Part shown: in pieces, positions 41,337 to 49,618 of the stretch
Numbering within the stretch: the first letter of the stretch is position 1
Layout: each line of letters begins with the position of its first letter
Assembly (NCBI GenBank): GCA_947627245.1
Contig: CANQVH010000021.1
Span: 1-51,015, forward strand
Reading direction: 5' to 3'
Length of the DNA: 51,015 bases
Source: an uncultured Lachnospiraceae bacterium
GTDB taxonomy: Bacteria; Bacillota; Clostridia; Lachnospirales; Lachnospiraceae
Notes under the pieces: generated by a model
Seen by the model: only the letters and a program-made list of their open reading frames with translations
What the model was told of the DNA's origin: nothing
Database searches by the model: none
Program-made: the position numbers and the translations under genes

Positions 41337-43961
41337 ATGACAAAATGGGTATACATGTTTACTGAGGGAAATGCCAACATGAGAAACCTGCTCGGCGGCA
41401 AGGGCGCCAATCTTGCCGAGATGACGAATCTCGGACTTCCGGTGCCGCAGGGCTTCACGATCACGACGGAAGCCTGCACGCAGTATTATGAGGACGGCCG
41501 GAAGATCAACGACGAGATCATGGAGCAGATCATGGCGGCGATCGAGAAGATGGAAGGCATCACCGGCAAGAAGTTCGGCGACAAAGAGAATCCGCTTCTT
41601 GTGTCGGTTCGTTCCGGCGCGCGCGCTTCCATGCCGGGCATGATGGACACGATCCTGAACCTCGGTCTGAATGAAGAGGTCGTCGAGGTGCTGGCGAAGA
41701 AGTCCGGCAATCCGCGCTGGGCGTGGGACTGCTACCGCAGATTTATTCAGATGTTCTCGGACGTTGTTATGGAAGTCGGCAAGAAGTACTTTGAAGAGCT
41801 GATCGACAAGATGAAGGACGAGAAGGGCGTGAAGCAGGACGTCGAGCTGACGGCGGAGGATCTGAAGGAGCTGGCGAACCAGTTCAAGGCAGAGTACAAG
41901 GAGAAGATCGGTTCCGATTTCCCGACCGATCCGAAGGTACAGCTCATGGAGGCGATCAAGGCCGTGTTCCGTTCGTGGGACAACCCTCGTGCGAACGTAT
42001 ACCGCCGCGACAACGATATCCCGTATTCATGGGGCACCGCGGTCAACGTACAGATGATGGCATTCGGAAATATGGGCAATACATCCGGCACGGGCGTTGC
42101 TTTCACGCGCGATCCGGCGACCGGCGAGAAGCACCTGATGGGCGAGTTCCTGCTGAACGCGCAGGGCGAGGACGTTGTAGCAGGCGTCCGCACGCCGCAG
42201 AAGATCGCGCAGCTTGAGCAGGAGATGCCGGAGGTGTTCAGCCAGTTCACAACGATCTGCAAGACTCTGGAGGATCACTACAGAGACATGCAGGATATGG
42301 AGTTTACGATCGAGGACAGGCACCTCTACATGCTGCAGACGCGAAACGGCAAGCGTACCGCGCAGGCGGCGCTCAAGATCGCCTGCGATCTCGTGGACGA
42401 GGGCATGATCACCGAGGAGAAGGCGGTCGCGATGATCGATCCGCGCAATCTCGACACGCTGCTTCACCCGCAGTTCGACGCGGCTGCGCTGAAGGCTGCG
42501 GAGCCGATCGCGAAGGCGCTCGGCGCATCGCCGGGAGCTGCCTGCGGCAAGATCGTCTTCACGGCCGAGGACGCGAAGGCATGGGCAGGAAGAGGCGAGA
42601 AGGTAGTGCTTGTCCGCCTCGAGACCTCCCCGGAGGATATCGAGGGTATGAAGAGCGCGCAGGGCATCCTGACGGTGCGCGGCGGCATGACGAGCCACGC
42701 GGCGGTCGTGGCGCGCGGCATGGGCACCTGCTGCGTATCCGGCTGCGGCGACATCACGATGGACGAGGCAAACAAGAAATTTACGTTAAACGGCAAGGAG
42801 TATCACGAGGGCGATGCGATCTCTCTTGACGGCTCCACCGGTAATATTTACGACGGCATCATTCCGACGGTCCCGGCTTCGATCGCGGGCGAGTTCGGCA
42901 GGATCATGGCATGGGCGGACAAGTACCGCAAGCTCAAGGTTCGCACGAACGCGGATACTCCGGCGGACGCGAAGAGAGCGCGCGAGCTGGGCGCGGAGGG
43001 CATCGGCCTTTGCCGTACCGAGCATATGTTCTTCAACGGCAACCGTATCGACGCGTTCCGTGAGATGATCTGCTCCGAGACGGTAGAAGAGAGAGAAAAG
43101 GCGCTCGAGAAGATCCTTCCGGAGCAGCAGAGCGATTTCGAGGAGCTGTACGAGGCGCTTGAGGGCAACCCGGTCACGATCCGTTTCTTGGATCCGCCGC
43201 TGCATGAGTTCGTTCCGACCGAGGAAGCGGACATCGAGAAGCTGGCGGAGGCGCAGGGCAAGAGCGTCGATGTGATCAAGGCGATCATCGATTCCCTGCA
43301 TGAGTTCAACCCGATGATGGGACACCGCGGCTGCCGTCTGGCGGTCACATACCCGGAGATCGCGAAGATGCAGACGCAGGCGGTCATCCGCGCGGCGATC
43401 AACGTCAAGAAGAGACATCCGGATTGGGATATCTGCCCGGAGATCATGATTCCGCTCGTCGGCGACAACAAGGAGCTGAAATACGTCAAGAAGACGGTCG
43501 TGGAGACCGCGGACGCCGAGATCAAGGCGGCAGGCGTGGAGCTGAAGTATCAGGTCGGCACGATGATCGAGATTCCGCGCGCGGCTCTGACAGCGGACGA
43601 GATCGCGAAGGAAGCAGATTTCTTCTGCTTCGGCACGAACGACCTGACGCAGATGTGCTACGGCTTCTCCCGCGACGACGCAGGCAAGTTCCTGAACGCA
43701 TACTACGATGCGAAGATCTTCGAGAACGATCCGTTTGCGAAGCTGGATCAGACCGGCGTCGGCAAGCTGATGGAGACGGCGATCAAGCTCGGCAAGCCGG
43801 CGAACCCGAATCTGCACATCGGCATCTGCGGCGAGCACGGCGGCGATCCGTCGTCCGTAGAGTTCTGCCACAAGCTCGGACTGGACTATGTGTCCTGTTC
43901 TCCGTTCCGTGTACCGATCGCGCGTCTTGCGGCGGCGCAGGCAGCAATCGCTGACAAATAA
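41337..43961 (+). CDS. ppdK: Pyruvate, phosphate dikinase
   Basis: Interconverts PEP, AMP and PPi with pyruvate, ATP and Pi. 874 aa, standard length. The N-terminal ATP-grasp part starts WVYMFTEGNANMRNLLGGKGANLAEM. The swivelling phosphohistidine motif GGMTSHAAVVARGMG lies near 449-463, and the C-terminal TIM barrel holds GLCRTEHMFF and the catalytic Cys in HIGICGEHGGDP (about 827-838). ATG 41337 is preferred (AGGAGG at 41321-41326, 10 nt away) over the ATG at 41328, which is only 1 nt from that site. In glycolysis it can run toward ATP and pyruvate using PPi, alongside the PPi-type phosphofructokinase upstream. Confidence 0.97.
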   Translation: MTKWVYMFTEGNANMRNLLGGKGANLAEMTNLGLPVPQGFTITTEACTQYYEDGRKINDEIMEQIMAAIEKMEGITGKKFGDKENPLLVSVRSGARASMPGMMDTILNLGLNEEVVEVLAKKSGNPRWAWDCYRRFIQMFSDVVMEVGKKYFEELIDKMKDEKGVKQDVELTAEDLKELANQFKAEYKEKIGSDFPTDPKVQLMEAIKAVFRSWDNPRANVYRRDNDIPYSWGTAVNVQMMAFGNMGNTSGTGVAFTRDPATGEKHLMGEFLLNAQGEDVVAGVRTPQKIAQLEQEMPEVFSQFTTICKTLEDHYRDMQDMEFTIEDRHLYMLQTRNGKRTAQAALKIACDLVDEGMITEEKAVAMIDPRNLDTLLHPQFDAAALKAAEPIAKALGASPGAACGKIVFTAEDAKAWAGRGEKVVLVRLETSPEDIEGMKSAQGILTVRGGMTSHAAVVARGMGTCCVSGCGDITMDEANKKFTLNGKEYHEGDAISLDGSTGNIYDGIIPTVPASIAGEFGRIMAWADKYRKLKVRTNADTPADAKRARELGAEGIGLCRTEHMFFNGNRIDAFREMICSETVEEREKALEKILPEQQSDFEELYEALEGNPVTIRFLDPPLHEFVPTEEADIEKLAEAQGKSVDVIKAIIDSLHEFNPMMGHRGCRLAVTYPEIAKMQTQAVIRAAINVKKRHPDWDICPEIMIPLVGDNKELKYVKKTVVETADAEIKAAGVELKYQVGTMIEIPRAALTADEIAKEADFFCFGTNDLTQMCYGFSRDDAGKFLNAYYDAKIFENDPFAKLDQTGVGKLMETAIKLGKPANPNLHIGICGEHGGDPSSVEFCHKLGLDYVSCSPFRVPIARLAAAQAAIADK

Positions 43962-44007
43962 GCAAACTGCAAATATGTGTTAAAGGGCAAAAGTAATCAG
44001 CCAGTTA

Positions 44008-44056
44008 AAAAGACCTTGAGAGTGAGAAAAAAACTCATTATCAGGGTCTTTTTCAT
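44008..44056 (+). terminator. Rho-independent terminator after ppdK
   Basis: AAAAGACCTTGA-GAGTGAG pairs with CTCATTATCAGGGTCTTTTT around an A-rich loop. Confidence 0.85.
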
Positions 44057-44088
44057 TTATGCTTCGCCCCGGACGATTCGTGAAAACG

Positions 44089-44104
44089 ACGAATTATAAT
44101 TCGT
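44089..44104. promoter_or_regulatory. Perfect 16-bp palindrome, possible operator
   Basis: ACGAATTATAATTCGT is its own reverse complement. It lies 132 bp before the methyltransferase-STAS gene and is flanked by related ACGATTC motifs (44073 and 44111). A weak promoter (TTGAAT at 44152-44157) lies just downstream. Confidence 0.4.
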
Positions 44105-44235
44105 AAAAAGACGATTCACGCTGCCACAGGTACTTTTCATGCTTTAAATATTTGAATATTAGATAAAATGTGGTAAATTAATTTGGTAATGTCGCAGTCA
44201 AAACAAGAGGTATTTATCAAAAGGAGGAACAAGAA

Positions 44236-44541
44236 TTGAACGAGAAGCAAGAATTAAGGGAAAGAACAAATCCGGCATTTAATACGGCAGAGCCAACATT
44301 GCTGCAATTATGTGTCGCAGGTGATGAGGACGCGAAGGTACTGGCAGAAAGATTCGGTACGAATGTAGAAAAGCTTCTGCACGATGCGGAAAAGCAAGAT
44401 GCTCTCAGCGTGGACCGAACTGTTATGGTAGAAACCCGCTATCGTGTGGCGAACCGTATGATGAGTGACTATGTGAAACAGACTGGGGGGGGGTACAATT
44501 CTCGACCTTCCGTGTGGGTTTACTCCCCGGGCGTTGCATGA
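44236..44541 (+). CDS. Methyltransferase-STAS protein, N-terminal part, frame broken at poly-G
   Basis: This frame (101 aa) is the first part of a longer protein. It begins at TTG 44236 after AAGGAGG (44221-44227) and reads ...RYRVANRMMSDYVKQTGGG before leaving frame at nine consecutive G (44485-44493). With eight G it would continue into TILDLPCGFTPRALHEEF, a SAM-binding motif I like that of class I/leucine-carboxyl-type methyltransferases, and on into the next entry, giving about 420 aa. In the present sequence it ends at an early stop, 44539-44541. The break could be phase variation by slippage, a mutation, or a sequencing error in the homopolymer. Confidence 0.7.
   Translation: MNEKQELRERTNPAFNTAEPTLLQLCVAGDEDAKVLAERFGTNVEKLLHDAEKQDALSVDRTVMVETRYRVANRMMSDYVKQTGGGYNSRPSVWVYSPGVA
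44485..44493 (+). repeat. Homopolymeric G9 tract inside a coding region
   Basis: Nine G in a row at the exact point where the methyltransferase frame is lost. A tract of 8 (or 11) would restore a single open frame. Confidence 0.9.
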
Positions 44542-45496
44542 AGAGTTCAGGGACAAGCATTATATAGGCTGTGATCTGCCTATTGTGACGGATGAGCTTG
44601 CTCCGATCGTCAGTGAAATTCTCGCTGAGCGCGGGATATCAAAGAAGGAATACCACGGTGTTGACGCGACAAATTACCAGTCGCTCAGGGATGCGGCTGC
44701 GTCCGCAGAAGGTGAGCTTTGTATCACGACCGAAGGACTGGTAACACTTTTTAATGACTCAGAACTTACAGAGCTATGCACGAATGTCCGGCGGCTTCTG
44801 GAAGAATTCGGTGGCTGCTGGATAACGGCCGATCTGGAGGCAAATCCGCTTTTCATGTCGGCGATGACGGCAATCCACGGCGAAGCCGCTTTTGAAAAAC
44901 TGATAAAAGCGATGAATGAGGTTTCGGACATATCAGACACAAAGATAGACGTGAACAATATGACTGTTCTGCGGTTTGACTATGAGAAGAGCCTGAAGAG
45001 AGTGACGGACTTCCTGCATTCGGTCGGTTTGAAATGGGAGCGTGTACCTATGGCGGATTATCTGCCGGAGCTCGGCAGTCTGGCGGCATATCCCGACGAA
45101 ACGAAAGCGGCATATAAAAAGGAGCTTGAGAATGTATATGCATGGATTCTCACTCCTGACGAAAATTACGGAAAAGGCGCAGCGGATTATGACAGCGCAG
45201 ACTTTGGCGTGAAGGCAAGTATGAGTGACAAAAAGATGAAGATTACTCTCCGCGGCAGAGTTGACTCCATAACCGCGCCGGAACTTCTGTCCGTTTATGA
45301 GAAGACGGCGGCCGGGGGAACACCTGAAAAAATTGCTGTAGACATGTCCGCGCTCGAATATATTTCGTCTGCGGGACTGCGTGTGCTGCTTATGATGATC
45401 AAGCAGGTAGGAACCGGTAATCTGACCGTTACCGGACAAAATAAAACGGTGCAGAACATTTTGGAGCAGACGGGATTCGCAGATATGGTCGGATAA
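44534..45496 (+). CDS. Methyltransferase-STAS protein, C-terminal part
   Basis: Continues the reading frame of the preceding fragment; the apparent start (TTG 44534) has no ribosome site and is an artefact of the frame break. The true frame joins at the poly-G. Residues about 1-205 complete a SAM-dependent methyltransferase-like domain (YIGCDLPIVTDELAPIVSEIL; a helical C-terminal half). The last ~85 residues are a STAS domain (KKMKITLRGRVDSITAPELL, then VDMSALEYISSAGLRVLLMM) with a phosphorylatable Ser in the YISSAG loop, as in anti-sigma-factor antagonists. The fusion suggests control by a kinase/phosphatase switch. Single gene with a terminator behind it. Substrate unknown. Confidence 0.75.
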   Translation: MHEEFRDKHYIGCDLPIVTDELAPIVSEILAERGISKKEYHGVDATNYQSLRDAAASAEGELCITTEGLVTLFNDSELTELCTNVRRLLEEFGGCWITADLEANPLFMSAMTAIHGEAAFEKLIKAMNEVSDISDTKIDVNNMTVLRFDYEKSLKRVTDFLHSVGLKWERVPMADYLPELGSLAAYPDETKAAYKKELENVYAWILTPDENYGKGAADYDSADFGVKASMSDKKMKITLRGRVDSITAPELLSVYEKTAAGGTPEKIAVDMSALEYISSAGLRVLLMMIKQVGTGNLTVTGQNKTVQNILEQTGFADMVG

Positions 45497-45559
45497 TCTG
45501 CCGGACGATTTCCGAATCCCCGAAAAAGGGCAAAATAAAACAGTGCATCAATAAACAGT

Positions 45560-45610
45560 ACAAAGACCTTGGAGCGATGGCAAAACGTCATCCTCCGGGG
45601 TCTTTTTTTT
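45560..45610 (+). terminator. Rho-independent terminator after the methyltransferase-STAS gene
   Basis: AAAGACCTTGGAG...ATG pairs with CAT-CCTCCGGGGTCTTT and is followed by eight T. It shares the AAGACCTT core with the terminator at 44008-44056. Confidence 0.85.
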
Positions 45611-45639
45611 GCCCCTCCCGGGAGGAGATCCGGTAGAAC

Positions 45640-45777
45640 ATGGATCGGAAGGGAAAAGATAGCGCCACGGATGATCCGGGCGGACAGGAACTACACAAAC
45701 ATGTTTCCATAGTGGGGCAGGAGGATCTATATCTGCACTGCGGCAGACCCTTTGATATCCATATACGCATATACTGA
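45640..45777 (+). CDS. Possible small protein of 45 aa
   Basis: The frame runs from ATG 45640 to TGA 45777 and encodes a polar peptide (MDRKGKDSATDD..., ending DLYLHCGRPFDIHIRIY). A GGAGG lies about 15 nt upstream, farther than ideal, and a good terminator follows within 5 nt. No family recognised. The flanking terminator is the main support; it may be a remnant of a larger gene. Confidence 0.3.
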   Translation: MDRKGKDSATDDPGGQELHKHVSIVGQEDLYLHCGRPFDIHIRIY

Positions 45778-45780
45778 CAC

Positions 45781-45812
45781 GGGGAGGGCGGAAGCCTTCC
45801 CCTCTTTTTTCT
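45781..45812 (+). terminator. Rho-independent terminator
   Basis: GGGGAGG pairs with CCTTCCCC around GCGGAAG, followed by a T-rich tract (TCTTTTTT). Confidence 0.8.
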
Positions 45813-45940
45813 CAGTTTTCCTGATCTGCTCGTATGCGGGGGGAGGGAAAATAGTCCTTGCGCATAACCCATGGACAAGACAAAGTATGGTTGATGTTTT
45901 TTACTGTAGTTTGAGGCAAGCATGAGCAAGCTCTTTCTTA

Positions 45941-46141
45941 TTAGTCTTTTGTAAAATATACAATGCTTTCGGCCTGACAGTCTAGGATCTTGCACAAGTG
46001 CTCTAATGTATTCATTGTGATGGATTTGTTGCGTTTTAGATTGGTAATTGTATATGGACTTATATGATACTTGTAGATAAGGGTATATTTCGTAATATTC
46101 TTTTCTTGCATCGTCTTCCATAATGGGTCATATGAAATCAC
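45941..46141 (-). CDS. Small XRE-family transcription regulator
   Basis: A 66-aa Cro/CI-type helix-turn-helix protein: MQEKNITKYTLIYKYHISPYTITNLKRNK forms the HTH, followed by TMNTLEHLCKILDCQAESIVYF, the usual closing helix of the single-domain group. The start is GTG 46141 with AAAGGGGG about 8 nt upstream on this strand. It is divergent from the small gene at 46249, and a palindrome in the shared promoter region (46178-46190) is a likely binding site, suggesting autoregulation and control of the divergent gene. Confidence 0.8.
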   Translation of the reverse strand: MISYDPLWKTMQEKNITKYTLIYKYHISPYTITNLKRNKSITMNTLEHLCKILDCQAESIVYFTKD

Positions 46142-46177
46142 GATAATACCCCCTTTCTCTTAATATTGTAATTATCA

Positions 46178-46221
46178 CCCCAATTTGGGGGATTGAATAT
46201 TAACAAAGATTTGTCTATACT
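46178..46221 (+). promoter_or_regulatory. Divergent-gene promoter with palindromic operator
   Basis: TTGAAT (46193-46198), 17-bp spacer, TATACT (46216-46221) for the + strand gene. Immediately upstream CCCCAA-T-TTGGGG (46178-46190) is a two-arm palindrome, well placed for the XRE regulator to act on both promoters. Confidence 0.6.
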
Positions 46222-46248
46222 ATAAAGAAAAGGAGGTAATTACTTTAT

Positions 46249-46503
46249 TTGATAAAAGCGCGGTTGTATCTTTTTGATAAGAGTTTATCTTGTGCAATGA
46301 GAAAAGGAAAGTATGAGCTGTTCAACGCGCTATTTTCAAAGTTCCCCAAGATGGCTGAATTATTATACAATGCAAGGCTCAATGAATATGAAGAATCGCT
46401 GGGTTCTCTGCCGGATATATCTGAAGATGACAGTAGAATACTGTGGAATAAACTATGTGACAGAATAGAAAAAGAAACAGGGAATAAGCTGCAAAAAATA
46501 TAA
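46249..46503 (+). CDS. Small hypothetical protein
   Basis: An 84-aa basic-to-acidic helical protein; no family recognised. TTG start at 46249, 12 nt after AAGGAGG (46230-46236), preceded by a good promoter. An internal ATG at 46297 is an alternative start. The residues YELFNALFSKFPKMAELLYNARLNEYEE suggest an amphipathic helical fold. Divergent from the XRE gene, whose target it probably is. A toxin or immunity role is possible but unproven. Confidence 0.55.
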   Translation: MIKARLYLFDKSLSCAMRKGKYELFNALFSKFPKMAELLYNARLNEYEESLGSLPDISEDDSRILWNKLCDRIEKETGNKLQKI

Positions 46504-46839
46504 TGCCACAACTTATGAAGCCATGAAGATGGGAGCACATGAATAAAAAAGAATGAACGTGATGCCATTACGAGGAAGTAAGCTTCCATAGTTTTGCGGT
46601 TCTTCCATGGAGGAGATCCAGGGGAACACGATATTGGATAACGTGTAAAACATCAAAGATGAGTAAAACTGTCAACAGCGGCGTGAATGTGCCGTTCACT
46701 TGGACTGTTGACAGTTTCATCTGCCCTCAATCTTTTCGTTTGTGGAAGGCCATACAGCTTATCATGCTGATGAAAAAACTTGAAAACAAAATACATTTGT
46801 ATTACAATAAAAGTAAATTAATTTGTTGGGAATGGTTTT
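46504..46839. other. Gene-free spacer with a large hairpin
   Basis: About 335 bases. The only structure seen is the inverted repeat listed separately (46666-46717). A GGAGGAGATCC motif at about 46610 also occurs at about 45620, perhaps a shared remnant. A 62-codon open frame crossing the inverted repeat has no ribosome site and is not accepted. Confidence 0.4.
46666..46717. repeat. 13-bp perfect inverted repeat with inner stem
   Basis: AAACTGTCAACAG (46666-46678) and CTGTTGACAGTTT (46705-46717) are exact reverse complements; inside, GTGAA (46683-46687) pairs with TTCAC (46695-46699). No T run follows, so it is not a typical terminator. It could be a protein-binding site or mini-element end. 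Confidence 0.6.
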
Positions 46840-47040
46840 ATGAATGACGAAAAAAAATTAATAATCCATCCACAAAAATACAGAGGTGAAACAACCATTG
46901 TTTCCATGCGTATGCCAAAAGATATGCTATCTGATATTGACAGAGTGGTAGCCGCGACAGGCAGGAGCAGAAATGATATTTTGTTGACCAGCCTAGAGTT
47001 TGCCCTGGCACACATGGAAGTGGAAGAAAAAGGAAATTAA
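46840..47040 (+). CDS. Ribbon-helix-helix DNA-binding protein
   Basis: A 66-aa RHH/CopG-like protein: beta strand TTIVSMRMPKD, then helices MLSDIDRVVAATG and SRNDILLTSLEFALAHME. Usually dimeric repressors or antitoxins. It starts at ATG 46840 with a weak ribosome site and ends 16 nt before the SPFH gene, so it is probably the first gene and autoregulator of that operon. No separate toxin gene is adjacent; the TIR protein three genes later is the only obvious toxic candidate. Confidence 0.75.
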   Translation: MNDEKKLIIHPQKYRGETTIVSMRMPKDMLSDIDRVVAATGRSRNDILLTSLEFALAHMEVEEKGN

Positions 47041-47056
47041 CAAGGGAGGAAAAGAA

Positions 47057-48904
47057 ATGGCAAAATTTGCGATTGAATGCCCAAAGTGTGGGAAATATGC
47101 AGAGGCGAAGACAGGGTTCTTCGCTAGGAAAAAGATTGAATGCTCATGCGGGAATGTAATTGACGTGAGGACGGATAAACTTGCATCAAGGGAATGCCCA
47201 CACTGTGGGAATCAGATTGCTTTCGACCAGACGAAGGGCGCGAAGGCGGTCTGTCCGGTATGCCGTGAGCCGGTCAATACAGTGGCGGACCAGCAGAGGA
47301 CGGAAGAATTTTCCTGTGCGCAGTGTGGTGTGCGTCTGATCACGGCAAAGAGTGCGAAAACATATACATGCCCAGTATGCGACCATGTGAATGATGTTCA
47401 GGAGCGGATCGCGCAGGAGAGAATAAAAAGGGACGGCCTCGCGAGTATTATCAAGTATGAGGGCGATAACAGCACACTTATCTGGAAGCATCCGATCGAG
47501 GATTTTAACTATGGTTCCCAGCTCATCGTGCATGAGAGCCAGGAAGCGATTTTTTTCCGGGACGGACAGGCACTGGATCTCTTTGGCCCCGGTCGTTATA
47601 CACTTGAGACACAGCAACTTCCGTTACTGGAGAAAGTATACCAGCTTCCGACTGATACGGAAGGGACATTCCATTCAGAAATCTATTTTATCAACAAAAC
47701 TGTACAGATGGCAATGAAATGGGGAACGCCTGAAAAGGTTCGTTTTATTGACCCATTGACGGGTACGCCATTGGAGCTTGGAGTGTCCGGGGAAATGAAT
47801 ATTCAGGTTTCAGATTCACGGGCGATGCTCGTTAAGCTGGTAGGAACAATGAAAGGCATTTCGTGGGAAGATGGTCCCGGCTTTTCAAAATCATTGCAGT
47901 CATCATTCCGGCCGCTGATCGCAAATATCGTAAAAACAAACCTGCCCTCTGTTATAAAAGGGGAAGCGATCGACCTTCTTGAAATAGATGAAAAACTGGA
48001 TGTTATCTCTGCATCCTTGCATGAAAAGCTGCTGCCTGGCTTTGAGGAATACGGCCTCACGGTTCCGCAGTTTTATGTAACACATGTGGTACTTCCTGAG
48101 GATGATCCAAATTTTAAGAGAATCCGTGAATTACATACTATTACGCTTCAGACGCGGATCATTCAGGCCCAGGCTACAGTGAAGACGGCGGAAGCTCAGA
48201 GTGAGACTCTATACCGAACTGCACAGGAACAGAGCAAGGCTGCGATAGAAGCGGCACACCGGGAGAGCGAACTGCAGAGACAGCTTACTGAAACAGAGAT
48301 TGCGAAACGTGAAGCGGAGCGGAAGATAATCGCGGCACAGGCTGAAGCACAATCTCAGCGGATTGCCGGACTTACGGAAGCAGAGATCATGCAGGCAAAG
48401 GGCTATACCCAAAAGGACGTGCTGCAGGCAGAAGTACAGAAAGCATATGCGGAAGGAATCGGGAATATGGGCTCGTCGGGTTCCGGTGGCGGAGGCGGTA
48501 GCATTGTAGGTGATATGCTAGGTTTAGGTATCGGGATGGCTGCGGCAGGGGCAATGGCGCCACAGCTTGGCAGTATTATGCAGGGTTTCCAAAATACGGA
48601 ACAGTCGCAACAAGATAATAATCCTCAGAATAATCCGGCACAGTCTGGGGGCGATACCTGGGATTGTAGCTGCGGGGAGAAGAACCTCAGGGGGAACTTC
48701 TGTATGAGCTGTGGCGCAAGACGCCCGGAAAAGAGATTCGGATGGGATTGTACATGTGGGCAGAGAGGGATCAATGGTAATTTTTGCCCGAACTGCGGAG
48801 CAAAAAAGCCAGAGTCAGATACTGAAATATGGGATTGCATTTGTGGAAACAAAAGAATTATTGGGAATTTCTGCCCGAACTGCGGAAAGAAAAGGGGTGA
48901 GTAG
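47057..48904 (+). CDS. Zinc-ribbon/SPFH-domain protein with C-terminal zinc ribbons
   Basis: A 615-aa protein. Residues 1-115 hold several CxxC pairs forming zinc ribbons (CPKCGKY, CSCG, CPHCG, CPVC, CAQCG, CPVCDH). An SPFH core (about 125-370) contains SQLIVHESQEAIFFRDGQALDLFGPGRYTLET. A long Gln/Ala/Glu helix (about 370-465; QAQATVKTAEAQSETLYRTA...) is typical of SPFH coiled coils, and a Gly-rich hydrophobic segment follows (about 470-500). Three diverged C-x-C-x8-C-x2-C ribbons end the protein. Same architecture type as the YdjI-like protein at 20434 but larger. Start ATG 47057, with GGGAGG before it. It probably forms membrane-associated oligomers and may recruit the following membrane and TIR proteins (inference). 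Confidence 0.88.
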   Translation: MAKFAIECPKCGKYAEAKTGFFARKKIECSCGNVIDVRTDKLASRECPHCGNQIAFDQTKGAKAVCPVCREPVNTVADQQRTEEFSCAQCGVRLITAKSAKTYTCPVCDHVNDVQERIAQERIKRDGLASIIKYEGDNSTLIWKHPIEDFNYGSQLIVHESQEAIFFRDGQALDLFGPGRYTLETQQLPLLEKVYQLPTDTEGTFHSEIYFINKTVQMAMKWGTPEKVRFIDPLTGTPLELGVSGEMNIQVSDSRAMLVKLVGTMKGISWEDGPGFSKSLQSSFRPLIANIVKTNLPSVIKGEAIDLLEIDEKLDVISASLHEKLLPGFEEYGLTVPQFYVTHVVLPEDDPNFKRIRELHTITLQTRIIQAQATVKTAEAQSETLYRTAQEQSKAAIEAAHRESELQRQLTETEIAKREAERKIIAAQAEAQSQRIAGLTEAEIMQAKGYTQKDVLQAEVQKAYAEGIGNMGSSGSGGGGGSIVGDMLGLGIGMAAAGAMAPQLGSIMQGFQNTEQSQQDNNPQNNPAQSGGDTWDCSCGEKNLRGNFCMSCGARRPEKRFGWDCTCGQRGINGNFCPNCGAKKPESDTEIWDCICGNKRIIGNFCPNCGKKRGE

Positions 48905-48906
48905 GC

Positions 48907-49596
48907 ATGATGAGAAATAGGAACCGTGCATATATCTGTCTGTTAATTTTGTTACTTGTGTTCAGCTTGATCGCATTTGCAGTCCCATTGGCAAAGACAG
49001 GGACATTCTGGACCGCCTATTTATTTGCCTTAGTTGCCTCTGCTTTGCAGATCTATATTTTTCATACAGCATTTGCAGGGGATGACAGTGCAAAAAGCAG
49101 GTTTTACGGGTTTCCGATTGCCAAGATCGGCATCGTTTATCTGCTTGTACAGCTCGTGTCCAGCATGATAGAGATGGCAGCGTCGGCAGTGATGCCCGTA
49201 TGGGTGGCTATTGTCATAAACGTGTTACTGCTTGCGGTAACTCTTATTGGCTGCATTACAAGCAGTACCGTAAAAGAAGAAATTGTCCGCCAGGACATGA
49301 AACTGAAAGAGAATGTATCAAATATGCGCGCCTTGCAGTCGCTTTCCTCTGCGCTTGTGGGACAGTGTAACGACAAGGAAATGAAAGAGACTCTTCGGCG
49401 GATGGCAGAACGCTTCAAATTCAGTGATCCCATCTCATCAAAAGAGACCGAAGAACTGGAAGAGGATATGCAGAAACAGATGGACGAAATACAAAGAGCA
49501 GTGATTGACGGAGACAACGAAGCGGTGAAAGATCTGTGTGACCGTATCTTGTCGTTATTGAAGGAAAGAAACCGTATCTGTGTACTGAATAAATAG
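48907..49596 (+). CDS. Membrane protein with helical cytosolic tail
   Basis: A 229-aa protein with about four membrane helices in the first 125 residues (ICLLILLLVFSLIAFAV; YLFALVASALQIYIF; IAKIGIVYLLVQLVSSMI; WVAIVINVLLLAVTLIGC) and then an acidic helical/coiled-coil domain (MKLKENVSNMRALQS..., ETEELEEDMQKQMDEIQRAV). Family not recognised. The gene follows the SPFH stop after 2 nt and precedes the TIR gene by 22 nt, so it is a fixed member of the operon, probably anchoring the complex at the membrane. ATG 48907 or 48910. Confidence 0.8.
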   Translation: MMRNRNRAYICLLILLLVFSLIAFAVPLAKTGTFWTAYLFALVASALQIYIFHTAFAGDDSAKSRFYGFPIAKIGIVYLLVQLVSSMIEMAASAVMPVWVAIVINVLLLAVTLIGCITSSTVKEEIVRQDMKLKENVSNMRALQSLSSALVGQCNDKEMKETLRRMAERFKFSDPISSKETEELEEDMQKQMDEIQRAVIDGDNEAVKDLCDRILSLLKERNRICVLNK

Positions 49597-49618
49597 ATGA
49601 TAAGAGAGGAGCAGAGTT

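Noticed and set aside
45588..46121. 177-codon minus-strand frame over the XRE gene
   Set aside because: It overlaps the XRE gene in another frame, crosses two terminator hairpins and has low-complexity composition.
46659..46847. 62-codon open frame before the RHH gene
   Set aside because: It spans the large inverted repeat, has no ribosome site and shows no protein-like pattern.
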